The notes below the pieces were generated by a model. That model saw only the letters and a program-made list of their open reading frames with translations. It was not told the DNA's origin and did not search any database. Source: Burkholderia singularis (GTDB lineage Bacteria; Pseudomonadota; Gammaproteobacteria; Burkholderiales; Burkholderiaceae). Taken from it: a stretch of DNA of 64,000 nucleotides. The stretch lies in contig NZ_FXAN01000083.1 in NCBI RefSeq assembly GCF_900176645.1, positions 96,870-160,869 on the forward strand. The letters run 5' to 3'. The position numbers and the translations under genes are program-made. Of this stretch, positions 46,039 to 57,563 are shown piece by piece; position 1 is the first letter of the stretch, and each line of letters starts with the position of its first letter.

Positions 46039-47490
46039 TCATTCGACGTGCTCGCCGTGCAGAATCACGTCGAGCCCTTCGCGCTCCTCCTCCTCGGTCA
46101 CCCGCAAGCCGATGACGAGATCGATGAGCTTCAGCAGGATGAAGCTGACGATGCCGCTGTAGACCAGCGTAATCGCGACGCCCTTCGCTTGCAGCAGCAG
46201 GCTGCCGTCCGCGCCGCCGATATCCTTCACCGCGAACACGCCCGTCAGCAAAGCGCCCAGAATGCCGCCGACGCCATGCACGCCGAACGCATCGAGCGAA
46301 TCGTCGTAGCCGAGCTTCGACTTGAGCCACGTCGCCGACCAGAAGCAGACGACGCCCGCCGCGACACCGATCACGAGCGCCCCCGCGACGCCGACGAAGC
46401 CGGCGGCCGGCGTGATCGCCACGAGCCCCGCCACCGCGCCCGACACGATGCCGAGCACCGACGGCTTGCCCTTGGCGATCCACTCCGCGAACATCCAGCC
46501 GAGCGCCGCGCACGCGGTGGCCACTTGCGTCGTCAGCATCGCGAAACCGGCGCGGCCGTCGGCCGCCACCGCCGAGCCGGCATTGAAGCCGAACCAGCCC
46601 ACCCACAGCATCGAGCCGCCGATCAACGTCAGCACGAGATTGTGCGGCGGCATCGCCTCACGGCCGTAGCCGACGCGCTTGCCGAGTACGAGACACGACA
46701 CGAGGCCCGCAATGCCCGCGTTGATGTGCACGACCGTGCCGCCCGCGAAGTCGAGCACGCCGTCCGACGACAGCCAGCCGGTCGGCTCCCAGACCATATG
46801 CGCCACCGGCACGTAGACGATCAGCGACCAGAGCGTCATGAACACGAGCATCGCCGAGAACTTCATCCGATCGGCAAACGCGCCGCAAATGAGCGCCGGC
46901 GTGATGATCGCAAACGTCATCTGATAGACGAAGTAGACGCTTTCCGGAATCGTCGCCGCGAGATGGCTCACCGTCAGCGTCGTCGCCTTGTCGCCGTGGA
47001 TGTAGTTCATGCCCGACAGGAACACCCGCGACAAGCCGCCGATGAAGCCGCTGCCGGGCGTGAATGCGAGGCTGTAACCGATCACGGTCCACAGCACCGT
47101 GACGAGCGCCGTGATCGCGAAGCTCTGCATCACCGTCGCGAGCACGTTCTTCTTGCGGACCATGCCGCCGTAAAAAAGGGCCAGCCCCGGAATCGTCATG
47201 AACAACACGAGTGCGGTCGACGTCAGCATCCATGCGGTGTCGCCCGCGCTGATCTTCGACGCATCGACCGAGAACGGCGCGGTAGGCGCGGCCGGCGCGG
47301 CGGCAGCGGAAGCCGGCACGGCAGCCGATGCGGCGGCGCTCGCGGATGCGGCGTCGGTCGCGACAGCCGCGGCGCTCGCCGGCGCGCCGGATGCGGCGGC
47401 CGCCGACGCGGCATCGTCGGCCATCGCGGCGCCGATGCCGGCCGCGAGCAGCGAGCCGGCCATCAGCAGGGACATCAGAATCTTGCGCAT
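46039..47490 (-). CDS. amtB: Ammonium transporter AmtB
   Basis: Inner-membrane ammonium channel, 483 residues, with a signal-like N-terminus and an unusual Ala-rich low-complexity stretch (residues about 25-70) before the first channel helix. Eleven membrane segments follow. Seen: GLALFYGGMVRKKNVLATVM near 104, DFAGGTVVHINAGIAGL near 220 with the pore His, and DDSLDAFGVHGVGGILGALLTG near 360 with the second pore His. The C-terminal tail (RVTEEEEREGLDVILHGE) is the GlnK contact site. glnK is directly upstream. Confidence 0.96.
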   Translation of the reverse strand: MRKILMSLLMAGSLLAAGIGAAMADDAASAAAASGAPASAAAVATDAASASAAASAAVPASAAAAPAAPTAPFSVDASKISAGDTAWMLTSTALVLFMTIPGLALFYGGMVRKKNVLATVMQSFAITALVTVLWTVIGYSLAFTPGSGFIGGLSRVFLSGMNYIHGDKATTLTVSHLAATIPESVYFVYQMTFAIITPALICGAFADRMKFSAMLVFMTLWSLIVYVPVAHMVWEPTGWLSSDGVLDFAGGTVVHINAGIAGLVSCLVLGKRVGYGREAMPPHNLVLTLIGGSMLWVGWFGFNAGSAVAADGRAGFAMLTTQVATACAALGWMFAEWIAKGKPSVLGIVSGAVAGLVAITPAAGFVGVAGALVIGVAAGVVCFWSATWLKSKLGYDDSLDAFGVHGVGGILGALLTGVFAVKDIGGADGSLLLQAKGVAITLVYSGIVSFILLKLIDLVIGLRVTEEEEREGLDVILHGEHVE

Positions 47491-47533
47491 CTTGGTTTTC
47501 CTCTTGTCGTTCGTATGTCTCGTGTCGTTGAAA

Positions 47534-47884
<351 letters not shown>

Positions 47885-47930
47885 CTATGTGGTTGCCCAT
47901 CGCCGCTGCAATGTGTAGCGGAATATCCTC

Positions 47931-47946
47931 AGCAACTCGCATGCCA
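47931..47946 (-). promoter_or_regulatory. Sigma54 (-24/-12) promoter of glnK-amtB
   Basis: On the minus strand TGGCAT-GCGAG-TTGCT matches the sigma54 consensus TGGCAC-N5-TTGCA/T at nearly every position, with the invariant GG and GC pairs at the right spacing. The leader to the glnK ATG at 47872 would be about 50 nt. Confidence 0.85.
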
Positions 47947-48203
47947 TGTCGGCAAGCGCCGTGTTGTCAGACTTTCAGGCGGATTTCGACGATGCGCGCG
48001 GGCGCGGCGGCGGCGCATCCCGCCCCTGGCCGAACGGCCAACGCGGACATGGTTGGCTGGCGTACCGAAAGGAAGGTTGTTAGAGTGCTTGCACGTCCGG
48101 CGCACGGCGAACGCGGGTTTCGCGCTCGAATGCCCGGAAAGCGGGCCCGCGCACGCACCAACTTCGGTCATGCGCATTTCGCGGGCACGAACGCAACTGC
48201 AGT

Positions 48204-48220
48204 TGCACATTTTTTGTGCA
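48204..48220. promoter_or_regulatory. NtrC-type enhancer palindrome
   Basis: TGCACA-TTTTT-TGTGCA is a perfect palindrome close to the NtrC consensus TGCACC-N5-GGTGCA. It lies about 260 bp upstream of the sigma54 promoter, a normal distance for DNA looping. It is also 18 bp before ubiK. Confidence 0.75.
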
Positions 48221-48237
48221 TTCGGAAGGGGAACACC

Positions 48238-48483
48238 ATGAAGCAACCCAGCGACGTTTTCAACGACCTGCAATCGCGCATTGGCGATCTGCTGAAAAAC
48301 TCGCCGGTCAAGGATGTCGAACGCAACGTGAAGGCCGTGCTTTCGCAAGGCTTCTCGAAGCTCGATCTCGTCACCCGCGAGGAATTCGACACGCAGTCGC
48401 AAGTGCTCGCCCGCACCCGCGCGCGGCTCGAAGAACTCGAAAAACGCGTCGCCGAGCTCGAACGCAAGCTGACCGAGGCCTGA
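48238..48483 (+). CDS. ubiK: Ubiquinone biosynthesis accessory factor UbiK (YqiC-like)
   Basis: A small helical protein of 81 residues (BMFP/YqiC family), MKQPSDVFNDLQSRIGDLLKNSP, ending in a coiled coil LEELEKRVAELERKLTE. UbiK aids ubiquinone synthesis with UbiJ in other bacteria; here it is identified from its size, helical profile and sequence. Divergent from glnK. Confidence 0.85.
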   Translation: MKQPSDVFNDLQSRIGDLLKNSPVKDVERNVKAVLSQGFSKLDLVTREEFDTQSQVLARTRARLEELEKRVAELERKLTEA

Positions 48484-48641
48484 TATCGAAGTACGCCGCC
48501 GCTCGCCCGAGCGGCGGCCGAGCAGTCACAAATTCGCGCATCGCCGGCAAACGCGCATCGAAATCGTTCGTAAACACCAGAAACCGGGGCGGCGCCGATC
48601 ATCGATCGGCGCCGCCCGTCCGGTTGACGAGGAGTCCGATC

Positions 48642-50363
48642 ATGTCGCTTGCCGTGGTACGCAGCCGCGCGCCGGCTGCCGGCCGTGCGCCGGAAGTCAC
48701 TGTAGAAGTCCATCTCGCCAACGGATTGCCGTCGTTCTCGATCGTCGGGCTGCCCGATCTCGAAGTGCGCGAAAGCCGCGAACGCGTGCGCGCCGCGCTG
48801 TCGAACTGCGGTTTCGAATTCCCGGTGCGGCGCATCACCGTCAATCTCGCGCCCGCCGATCTGCCGAAGGAGTCGGGCCGCTTCGATCTGCCGATCGCAC
48901 TCGGCATCCTCGCTGCAAGTCAGCAGCTTCCGGCCGGCGCGCTCGAGCATCGCGAATTCGCGGGCGAACTGTCCCTCACCGGCGCGCTACGGCCGATGCG
49001 GGGCGCATTCGCAATGGCGTGCGGCACCGCGCGCGGCGAGCAGCCGGACACGCCCGAGCCTGCGGCGAGCACGGCGCCGGAATCCGCGCAGGCCGGGGAT
49101 GCGCGGGCTGCAACGGCAATCCCGACCGGCATTACATCGGCCGGGATACCCGCAGCCGACATGCCAACGGCCGGATCGGCGTGGGCCGCGCCCATGTCGG
49201 CCGGATTTGTGCCAGCGTCCCCGTCGCGAACCCGCGGGAGCGTACTGGAACTCTATCTGCCGCTTCCGAGCGCAGCCGAAGCGGCGCTTGTGCCGGGCGT
49301 TACCGTCTACGGCGCGGCCGATCTTCAGGCACTATGCGCGCATCTTGCCGGTAGGCCGGACGCCAGGCTGTCGCCCGTCGCCGCACCCCGGCTCGACGAG
49401 TTGCCCGATGCGGGCGCGCCCGATCTCGCCGACGTGATCGGCCAGTGCGCCGCGAAACGCGCGCTCGAGGTCGCTGCGGCGGGCGGCCATCACATGCTGA
49501 TGATCGGCCCGCCGGGGGCCGGCAAATCGATGCTGGCCGCACGGCTGCCCGGCTTGCTGCCACCGTTGACCGACGACGAGGCGCTGACGTCGGCGGCCAT
49601 CCTTTCATCGAGCCGCGCGGGCTTCTCGCCCGCGCAGTGGCGGCGGCGCCCGTTTCGCGCGCCGCATCACTCGTCGAGCCCGGCCGCGCTCGTCGGCGGC
49701 CGCAATCCGCCTCAACCGGGCGAAATCACGCTCGCGCATCTCGGCGTGCTGTTTCTCGATGAACTGCCCGAATTCGACCGGAACGTGCTCGAGACACTGC
49801 GCGAGCCGCTCGAAGCCGGGCACATCACGATCTCGCGCGCCGCGCTGCAGGCTGATTTCCCCGCCGCGTGCCAGCTCATCGCCGCAATGAATCCATGCCC
49901 GTGCGGCTGGCGCGGCGATCCATCGGGCCGCTGCCGCTGCTCGCCGGATGTCGCCGCACGTTATCTGCGCAAATTGTCCGGGCCGCTCGTCGATCGGATC
50001 GACATCCAGATCGAGCTTCCCGCGCTGACGCCCGCGGAACTCGCCGAGCGTTCACCCGCGACGCGCGAACCGAGTGCGGCGGTGGCGGAGCGCGTCGCGC
50101 GGGCGCGCGAGCGTCAATTCGCGCGCCAACGCAAGACCAACCATCGGCTGACCGGCCGGGAAACCGATGCGTTCTGTCGCCCGGACAGCGCGGGCGAAAC
50201 GCTGCTGCGCGAGGCGGGCGAGCGCTTCGGCTGGTCGGCGCGCGCGTATTACCGGGTGCTGAAGGTCGCGCGCACGATCGCGGATCTGGCAGGTGACGAT
50301 TCGGCAAATTCGGGACATATCGCTGAAGCGATTCGGTATCGGCGAGCTTTTTCGCTTGGCTGA
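48642..50363 (+). CDS. comM: ComM/YifB-type AAA ATPase with an internal insertion
   Basis: AAA+ protein of 573 residues linked in other bacteria to branch migration during natural transformation. Seen: a LonS5-like N-terminal part (SLAVVRSRAPAAGRAPEV, SFSIVGLPDLEVRESRERVR near 31), the Walker A MIGPPGAGKSMLAARLPGLL near 285, FRAPHHSSSPAALVGG near 340, LFLDELPEFDRNVLE near 367, and a zinc-like AMNPCPCGWRGDPSGRCRCSP near 413. An Ala/Thr/Pro-rich insertion (about residues 131-199) splits the N-terminal region and makes the protein about 65 residues longer than usual. AGGAG precedes the ATG. Confidence 0.93.
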   Translation: MSLAVVRSRAPAAGRAPEVTVEVHLANGLPSFSIVGLPDLEVRESRERVRAALSNCGFEFPVRRITVNLAPADLPKESGRFDLPIALGILAASQQLPAGALEHREFAGELSLTGALRPMRGAFAMACGTARGEQPDTPEPAASTAPESAQAGDARAATAIPTGITSAGIPAADMPTAGSAWAAPMSAGFVPASPSRTRGSVLELYLPLPSAAEAALVPGVTVYGAADLQALCAHLAGRPDARLSPVAAPRLDELPDAGAPDLADVIGQCAAKRALEVAAAGGHHMLMIGPPGAGKSMLAARLPGLLPPLTDDEALTSAAILSSSRAGFSPAQWRRRPFRAPHHSSSPAALVGGRNPPQPGEITLAHLGVLFLDELPEFDRNVLETLREPLEAGHITISRAALQADFPAACQLIAAMNPCPCGWRGDPSGRCRCSPDVAARYLRKLSGPLVDRIDIQIELPALTPAELAERSPATREPSAAVAERVARARERQFARQRKTNHRLTGRETDAFCRPDSAGETLLREAGERFGWSARAYYRVLKVARTIADLAGDDSANSGHIAEAIRYRRAFSLG

Positions 50364-50739
50364 GGCCTCACACCAGCTTGCGATTACTGTGGCCGACTCG
50401 TATTGCCGGCAGACATCACAGTAAAAATTTCGATGTCAAGACTTGACTTATACACAATTGCCAGTATCCGAGGGGCGCGCCGCGCATGCCAGCCATCACT
50501 TGAAACTCGACTTCCAATACATTGATTTATATAAGTTTTTTTGGGTGCCAAGATTCCAGGCAAACTAACTGAAAGGCGCTCTGGCGGGCGTTTGCCGAGC
50601 ACTCGTCAAACTTTTCAACATAGTTATCCACAGTCTCTGTGGGTAACCCAAAAAACCCCGCAGAATCCGCCAACTAGCCACTATTCTTGCGAAGGAACTT
50701 TCAGTTCGAAGCTCACTCTCAGGGCGCCGATTTACCGGT
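50364..50739. other. AT-rich gap between comM and the lipoprotein gene
   Basis: Convergent genes leave 376 bp. The stretch from about 50410 to 50700 is AT-richer than its neighbours. One short minus-strand open frame (72 codons at 50384-50602) has no family resemblance or ribosome site and is not called. The palindrome at 50623 is the notable structure. Confidence 0.6.
50623..50647. promoter_or_regulatory. Pair of DnaA-box-like sequences in an inverted repeat
   Basis: TTATCCACA (50624-50632), a perfect DnaA box, is followed after GTCTC by TGTGGGTAA (50638-50646), the reverse complement of TTACCCACA, with one mismatch to the consensus. Extended by one base each way (GTTA...TAAC), they make an 11-bp-arm palindrome with one mismatch. 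Confidence 0.5.
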
Positions 50740-51360
50740 TCAATCGAGCTTCAACGAGCCGAAAAATTGTTCGAGCAGCTCATTGGGCAACGGCGCATCG
50801 GAAATCGCGACCGCCTGATAGACATGCCGGCCACGCGCGACAATGCGCGCGATCACAGTTTTCGGCGCGAGCGCATCGCTCCCCGATTCCGGCGTCCCGC
50901 TCATCGTCAGCTCGGTGCCCGTGGCCTGCCCGCCCGCCGCGAGCGGCACGAGCACCGCCCGCTCGGCCGGCTGCGTGCGAAGGTTGCGCGCCAAACCGGC
51001 ACGCAGGTAGGCCAGCGCGGCATGCTGGGTTGCATCGCGATCGTCCGGCAGCATGACCGTGCCGACCGCGAACACCGCCCCGCCGACATGCGCCGCCTGC
51101 ATCCGCATCGTCATCGGCACGCCGGCGATGGTGATCGCATGCTCGTCGACAGTGGGTTTCGCGGGCAGATCGATCGTGTAGCCCGCATCGCTGTGTAGCG
51201 TGCGCCAGTCATAAGCGGGCGAGCACGCGGCAAGCACGGCGAGTGCCCCCAGCACGACCGCCGCGCGACGCGCGCGGGCGGAAAACGGGGCACGCAACGG
51301 GGCGCGCAAATGACCCGGCCGAGAACATGGGCGGGCGAGACGAAAACCAGTACGGATCAT
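50740..51360 (-). CDS. Predicted outer-membrane lipoprotein, unknown function
   Basis: A 206-residue protein whose N-terminus has a long basic lead and a lipobox (AVVLGALAVLAACSPAYDW, Cys near residue 46). The mature part contains WRTLHSDAGYTIDLPAKPTVDE and a conserved-looking C-terminus, AVAISDAPLPNELLEQFFGSLKL, suggesting a small beta-rich envelope protein. I do not recognise the family. The start at 51360 gives an unusually long signal, so a later start is possible. Confidence 0.7.
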   Translation of the reverse strand: MIRTGFRLARPCSRPGHLRAPLRAPFSARARRAAVVLGALAVLAACSPAYDWRTLHSDAGYTIDLPAKPTVDEHAITIAGVPMTMRMQAAHVGGAVFAVGTVMLPDDRDATQHAALAYLRAGLARNLRTQPAERAVLVPLAAGGQATGTELTMSGTPESGSDALAPKTVIARIVARGRHVYQAVAISDAPLPNELLEQFFGSLKLD

Positions 51361-51654
51361 GGGCGGAAAAGGGCAATCCAAACGACTGCCTCGAAATCGA
51401 ATCAATGGAAAAATAGGCCGCGTCATTATCGCCGCACGCGCATTGCCCGGAGCTCGCTGTCCGCTGGATGTCCGATAAGCGCGCCTCGGCCGCGCGCTGC
51501 GACCGGCCATCGCCTTCATCGCCATCGCCACCGGCCACAGACCGCCGCCATCATCGCCTCCAGCCGGTTGACGGTACAATATGCGCCGTTCCATTCGTCA
51601 ATCACCACGCAGCACGACCGGCACGCATTCGCCGGCATCCGAGAGGTTTCGCAG

Positions 51655-52176
51655 ATGAGTCCCGCTTCCGCCAGCCGCCGCAGTCCGTTGCGCTTCGTCG
51701 CGATCGCTGTTGCCGCCGTCGCCATTGGCGTCGCCGGCTATTTCGCGGTCAACGGCAAGTCGAGCGCGCCCGACGCGACGTTTACGCTGCTGTCCGGCCA
51801 AAAGCTTTCCACCGATGCCGATCTGAAAGGCAAGGTCTATCTCGTCAATTTTTGGGCGACGAGCTGCGAGACCTGCATGAAGGAAATGCCGCAGATGGTC
51901 GACACGTACAACCGCTTCAAGGGCAAGGGCGTCGAATTCGTCGCGGTGGCGATGAACTACGATCCGCCGATGTACGTCGCGAACTACACGCAAACGCGTC
52001 AGTTGCCGTTCAAAGTCGCGCTCGACGACGGCAGCGTCGCGAAGCAGTTCGGCAACGTGCAGCTCACGCCGACGACCTTCGTGATCGGCAAGGACGGCAA
52101 GATCCTGAAGCGCTATGTCGGCGCACCGCAGTTCGCGGAACTCGACGCGCTGCTGCAAAAGGCACTCGACGCCTGA
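51655..52176 (+). CDS. TlpA/ResA-like thiol-disulfide protein
   Basis: A 173-residue periplasmic thioredoxin-fold protein anchored by an N-terminal segment (FVAIAVAAVAIGVAGYFAV). The active site is NFWATSCETCMKEMPQMV (CETC) near residue 69, followed by GVEFVAVAMNYDPP and LTPTTFVIGKDGKILKRYVG near 140 with the cis-Pro. Probably reduces disulfides in cytochrome c or envelope proteins; the substrate is not apparent. Confidence 0.88.
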   Translation: MSPASASRRSPLRFVAIAVAAVAIGVAGYFAVNGKSSAPDATFTLLSGQKLSTDADLKGKVYLVNFWATSCETCMKEMPQMVDTYNRFKGKGVEFVAVAMNYDPPMYVANYTQTRQLPFKVALDDGSVAKQFGNVQLTPTTFVIGKDGKILKRYVGAPQFAELDALLQKALDA

Positions 52177-52575
52177 GCGACGGCCGTTCAAACGGCCGCG
52201 GCGGCCCGCGAATCGCCCCAAAGCCGCCGCGATCGGCCGGGGCGGATTGCGGCTACTGACCGATATGCGCAGATCGGCGTGAGGCTTGCCGATCGGCAGG
52301 CAGCGATGAAATCGAGCGGGGCTGGATAGACGCCCCGCTCCAGATAAATCGGGCGGCATCGCGCCTCTATTGCCGCGCACGGTGCGCTTGCCCACGCGGC
52401 GGATTGCGCAGCGCGCTTTCACCGAGGTGGCTTCCGGATCGAAAAGCGCCGTCATCCCGCACGCAAAAACGTTCGCGCAAAGACGTATTTCCGCCGCGCT
52501 GCCCAACCGGCGACGGCTTTCGACAAGCGCCGCACGCGCCGCCGTCGGCGCATGAACTTGACGGCCGGACGCGCA
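52177..52575. other. Gap between the TlpA-like gene and dctD
   Basis: Convergent genes. It holds two hairpins (52181-52198, and 52314-52340) and no gene. Neither hairpin is followed by a strong T-run. Confidence 0.6.
52314..52340. terminator. GC-rich hairpin, candidate shared terminator
   Basis: GAGCGGGGC (52314-52322) and GCCCCGCTC (52332-52340) form a perfect 9-bp stem between converging genes. No T-tract follows, so the assignment is tentative. Confidence 0.4.
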
Positions 52576-53931
<1,356 letters not shown>

Positions 53932-53965
53932 CTCGTCACCCAATGATGCTTTCGGTTCCCGGCGC

Positions 53966-55938
53966 TCAGCGCGCGGCGGAAGTGTCCGGATGATGCGTGC
54001 GCACGCGGCGCAGCGTCAAGACGAACTCCGCGCCGCCCGCGGATGCGTTGCGCGCGGCGAGCGAGCCGCCCGCGTCGCGCGCGATCGACGATGAGATCGC
54101 CAGGCCGAGCCCGAGCCCGCGCCCCATTTCCTTCGTCGTGAAAAACGGCTCGAACAGCCGCGCGAGCAATTCCGGCGCGATGCCGGGCCCGTTGTCGCGC
54201 ACGATGATCGCAAGCGCGTCGGCGCTCGCGTCGACCGTGATGTCGATGCGCGGCCCGGCTACGTTTGCGACCGCGTCGAGCGCATTGCCGAGCAGGTTGA
54301 TCAGCACCTGTTCGAGCCGCAGATCCTCGCAGTGCGCGACGAGCGACGGATGATCGAGCGCGGGATCGAAGCGCGCGGTCTCGGCGCAGCCGCGCGTCGC
54401 ATCGCGCAGCGTGAGCGCAAGTTCGACGCCCGCGAGCCGCTCCTTGAGCAGCGACAGCACGTTGCGCAGCGCGCGCGCGACGTGCGCCGCTTCGTTGCGC
54501 GGCCGCGCGCGGCCGACGAACAGCTTGAGCTGATTGGTGATCTTGCCCATTCGCTCGGTGAGCGCCGCGATCGCCTCGAGATTCTCGCGCGCGGCGCCTG
54601 TTCACCGCGTTCGAGCAGCACGCGCGTGTTGTCCGAGAAACTGCGCAGCGCGGCAAGCGGCTGGTTCAATTCATGCGTGATGCCCGCGGCCATCTGGCCG
54701 AGCGCGGCCAGTTTGCTCGCCTGAATCAGCTCGTCGTGCGCGGCGCGCAACTCCTGCTCGGCGCGGATGCGCTCGCCCACCTCCTTCTGCAGCCGCGCAT
54801 TGGCCTGCGACAGATCCGCCGTGCGCTCCTCGACGCGCCGGTTCAGTTCCGCATACGCGCTTTGCAGCAGCACGCGGCCGCGCATCATCTCGTTGACGCG
54901 CGCGCGGCGCATCCGCCAGTAGAACCCGAGCAGGCACAGCGACACGAAACCGAACGCGGTGACGATCGTCGCGTTGAGCGCGTCGGCGTCGACGCTCGCG
55001 AGCGGCGCGAGCGTGACGAGCTGCCAATCGGGTTCGCCGAGCTGCCGGCGCGTCGCGAGGTAGCGCGGCGCGCGCCGGCTCGCGTCGAGGCCGCCCGAGG
55101 CCGGCGCGCCGGGCGCATCGAAGGCGGCGGCGAATCCGGCCGGACTCGCCCCATTGCTTGCGGAATCGGCCGGACCGAGCCGGATGATCTGCGCATCCGG
55201 GCCAAGCTCCCGCTCGACGCGAATCGGCAGCGGCGTCACCGGATACCGGGCGTACTGGCGCGTCTGCTGGATCGAGGCCGCGACGGGCGCCGGCAACGGC
55301 TTGAGCGTGTGGTATTTCCATGCGCTCACCGACGACAGGAAGATCACGCCATGATCGTCGGCGACGATCAGCGGCTCCGACGCGTCCGCCCCTTGAAACC
55401 ATTCGAGATTGAGCTTCACGACCGCGACACCGATGATCCTGCCGTTGCGGCGTACCGGCTGCGAGATGTAGTAGCCGGGATCGCGCGAGATCGTGCCGAT
55501 CCCGAAGAAACGGCCAGTGCCGCCCTTGACCGCCTCGACGAAATACGGACGGAAGCGGTAGTCGATGCCGGCGAAACTGTCCGGGCCGCGCCAGTTGCTC
55601 GCGGCAACGCACAGACCGTCGGCGGTGATCACGTAGGATGCCGTCGCGTGCGCGTGGCGGTTCATGTCTTCGAGATACCGGTTCGCGCGATTCACATAGC
55701 GGTGGTTGCCCGGCGCCGCGAGCACGTCCTGCACGAACGGATGGCCGCCGAGCAGATAAGGAAGCGATTCGTAGCGGTCGAGCGTGCTCTTCAGTGCGTT
55801 CGTCGTGCGGTCGACACGCGCCGCCGCATTGCGCCGCAAGTCGTCTACGCCGCGCTGCCACGTGAGAGTCCATGTGAGCGCACACGCTGCCGCGAGCATC
55901 GCGGCGAGCGCGAAAACGACGATCAGGCGGCGCTTCAC
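53966..55938 (-). pseudogene. dctB: C4-dicarboxylate sensor kinase DctB, frameshifted
   Basis: A membrane histidine kinase: two membrane helices (residues about 4-22 and 300-320) flank a periplasmic sensor domain (YYISQPVRRNGRIIGVAVVKL near 175), then come a coiled coil and the H-box QMAAGITHELNQPLAALRSF near 395. The frame breaks after LLERGEQA; a second frame resumes as ARENLEAIAALTERMGKITNQ and contains the ATPase domain (NLLGNALDAVAN, DNGPGIAPELLARLFEPFFTTKEMGRGLGLGLAIS). A single missing C near 54595 (GGCGCC for GGCCGCC) explains the break. Start GTG 55938. As written the kinase is inactive; the cause may be a sequence error. Confidence 0.85.
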
Positions 55939-56276
55939 GGTGGCGTCTTCCGAGCGGTAGGAATCGGCTATTGTGGCATAGCGGCCGCGCCGGGACGCCG
56001 CGACGCGCAATCGCGCCGCATCGGACGGGACGGGCAGCGTTACGTCCGGCGGTGCGGCGCTCGAGCGACGCTGCGTCGCGCCGGCCGGGCTCGCTGCTGC
56101 TCATCGATGCAACCCAGCTTGCGTCGCGTGCGCCCGGCTCGAGCCGCCGTGGGCCGAGCGCGCGCGCATCGGCCCGCATCGATTCAGCGCCATCCGCACC
56201 GTGCAAGCCCGCTCGCCCGCATCAAGCGCGCCTTCGCACGGCGGCGCATGCGCCGCCGGACGCCCGGCCACGCACG
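55939..56276. other. Gap between dctB and dctA
   Basis: No gene is seen. A perfect GC palindrome (CGGCGGCGC-AT-GCGCCGCCG, 56239-56258) lies 18 bp after the dctA stop and may mark the end of its transcript, but has no T-run. The dctB start region has no obvious promoter. Confidence 0.5.
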
Positions 56277-57563
56277 TCAAACCTGGGCGGTCTCGCCTGC
56301 CGCCTCTTGGCCGCGCCCGGACAGCGCCGCCTGCAGCTTCGCGCGGTCCAGTTCCTTTTCCCACGCGGACACGACGACCGTCGCAACACCATTGCCGACG
56401 ATGTTCGTCAACGCGCGGCACTCGCTCATGAAGCGGTCGATGCCGAGAATCAGCACCATGCCCGACAGCGGAATGGTCGGCACCACGGCGAGCGTTGCGG
56501 CAAGCGTGATGAAACCCGCGCCCGTCACGCCGCTCGCGCCCTTCGAAGTCAGCATCGCCACCGCGAGCAGCGTGAGCTGCTGCATCCACGTCAGTTCGAT
56601 GTTGGTCGCCTGCGCGATGAACAGCACGGCCATCGTCATGTAGATGTTGGTGCCGTCGAGATTGAACGAATAGCCGGTCGGCACGACGAGGCCGACGACC
56701 GAGCGCGAGCAGCCGGCTTTCTCGAGCTTCTCCATCAGTTGCGGCAGCGCCGCTTCGGACGAACTCGTGCCGAGCACGATCAGCAGTTCTTCCTTGATGT
56801 AGCCGATGAAACGGATGATCGAGAAGCCGGTGAAGCGCGCGACCGCGCCGAGCACGACAAGCACGAATACGACCGACGTCAGGTAGAACGTGCCGATCAG
56901 CTTCAGCAGCGGCACGAGCGAGCCGACGCCGTACTTGCCGATCGTGAAAGCCATTGCGCCGAACGCGCCGATCGGTGCGAGCTTGGTGACGATATGGACG
57001 ATGCCGAACAGCACGCGGGTGATGCCATCGATGAAATCGGTGACCGCGCGGCCGCGCTCGCCGAGATGCGCGAGCACGCTGCCGAACAGGAGCGCGATCA
57101 GCAGGATCTGCAGGATCTCGCCTTGCGCGAACGCGTCGACCATCGTGTTCGGGATGATGTGCAACAGGAAATCGACCGTCGACTGGCCGTGCGCCTTCGC
57201 CGCATATGACGCAACCTCCTTGCCGTTGAGCGTTGCCGGATCGATGTTGAAGCCGGCGCCCGGGCGCAGCAGGTGCGTGGCCGCGAGACCAAGCACGAGC
57301 GCGAAGGTCGACACGATCTCGAAGTAAAGCAGCGCCTTGCCGCCGACGCGCCCGACCTTCTTCATGTCCTGCATCCCGGCGATGCCGGTGACGACCGTGC
57401 AGAAGATAATCGGCCCGATCACCATCTTGATCAGCTTGATGAAGCCGTCGCCGAGCGGCTTCATGTCGATCGCGAGCGACGGATAGTAATGGCCGAGGAT
57501 CACGCCGATGACGATGGCGAAAATCACCTGCACGTAAAGCACTTTATAGAACGGTTTCTTCAC
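56277..57563 (-). CDS. dctA: C4-dicarboxylate transporter DctA
   Basis: Inner-membrane symporter of 428 residues for succinate, fumarate, malate and related acids. Seen: [22 protein letters not shown] near the N-terminus, [20 protein letters not shown] near 50, the reentrant-loop motif [21 protein letters not shown] near 268, [19 protein letters not shown] near 298, and [22 protein letters not shown] near 347, all DAACS-family signatures. The GTG at 57563 gives the standard length. It is the target of DctBD encoded just downstream. Confidence 0.96.
   Translation of the reverse strand: MKKPFYKVLYVQVIFAIVIGVILGHYYPSLAIDMKPLGDGFIKLIKMVIGPIIFCTVVTGIAGMQDMKKVGRVGGKALLYFEIVSTFALVLGLAATHLLRPGAGFNIDPATLNGKEVASYAAKAHGQSTVDFLLHIIPNTMVDAFAQGEILQILLIALLFGSVLAHLGERGRAVTDFIDGITRVLFGIVHIVTKLAPIGAFGAMAFTIGKYGVGSLVPLLKLIGTFYLTSVVFVLVVLGAVARFTGFSIIRFIGYIKEELLIVLGTSSSEAALPQLMEKLEKAGCSRSVVGLVVPTGYSFNLDGTNIYMTMAVLFIAQATNIELTWMQQLTLLAVAMLTSKGASGVTGAGFITLAATLAVVPTIPLSGMVLILGIDRFMSECRALTNIVGNGVATVVVSAWEKELDRAKLQAALSGRGQEAAGETAQV

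Noticed and set aside
50384..50602. 72-codon minus-strand frame resembling a short toxin-like fragment
   Set aside because: Only a vague impression; no start site, no partner antitoxin gene and no conserved motif.
50623..50647. Chromosome origin of replication
   Set aside because: Only two DnaA-like boxes, no cluster and no dnaA, dnaN or gidA genes nearby; kept only as a possible DnaA target.
56239..56258. Intrinsic terminator for dctA
   Set aside because: A perfect palindrome but without a T-run, and the 2-nt centre is too short for a good loop; noted only within the gap entry.
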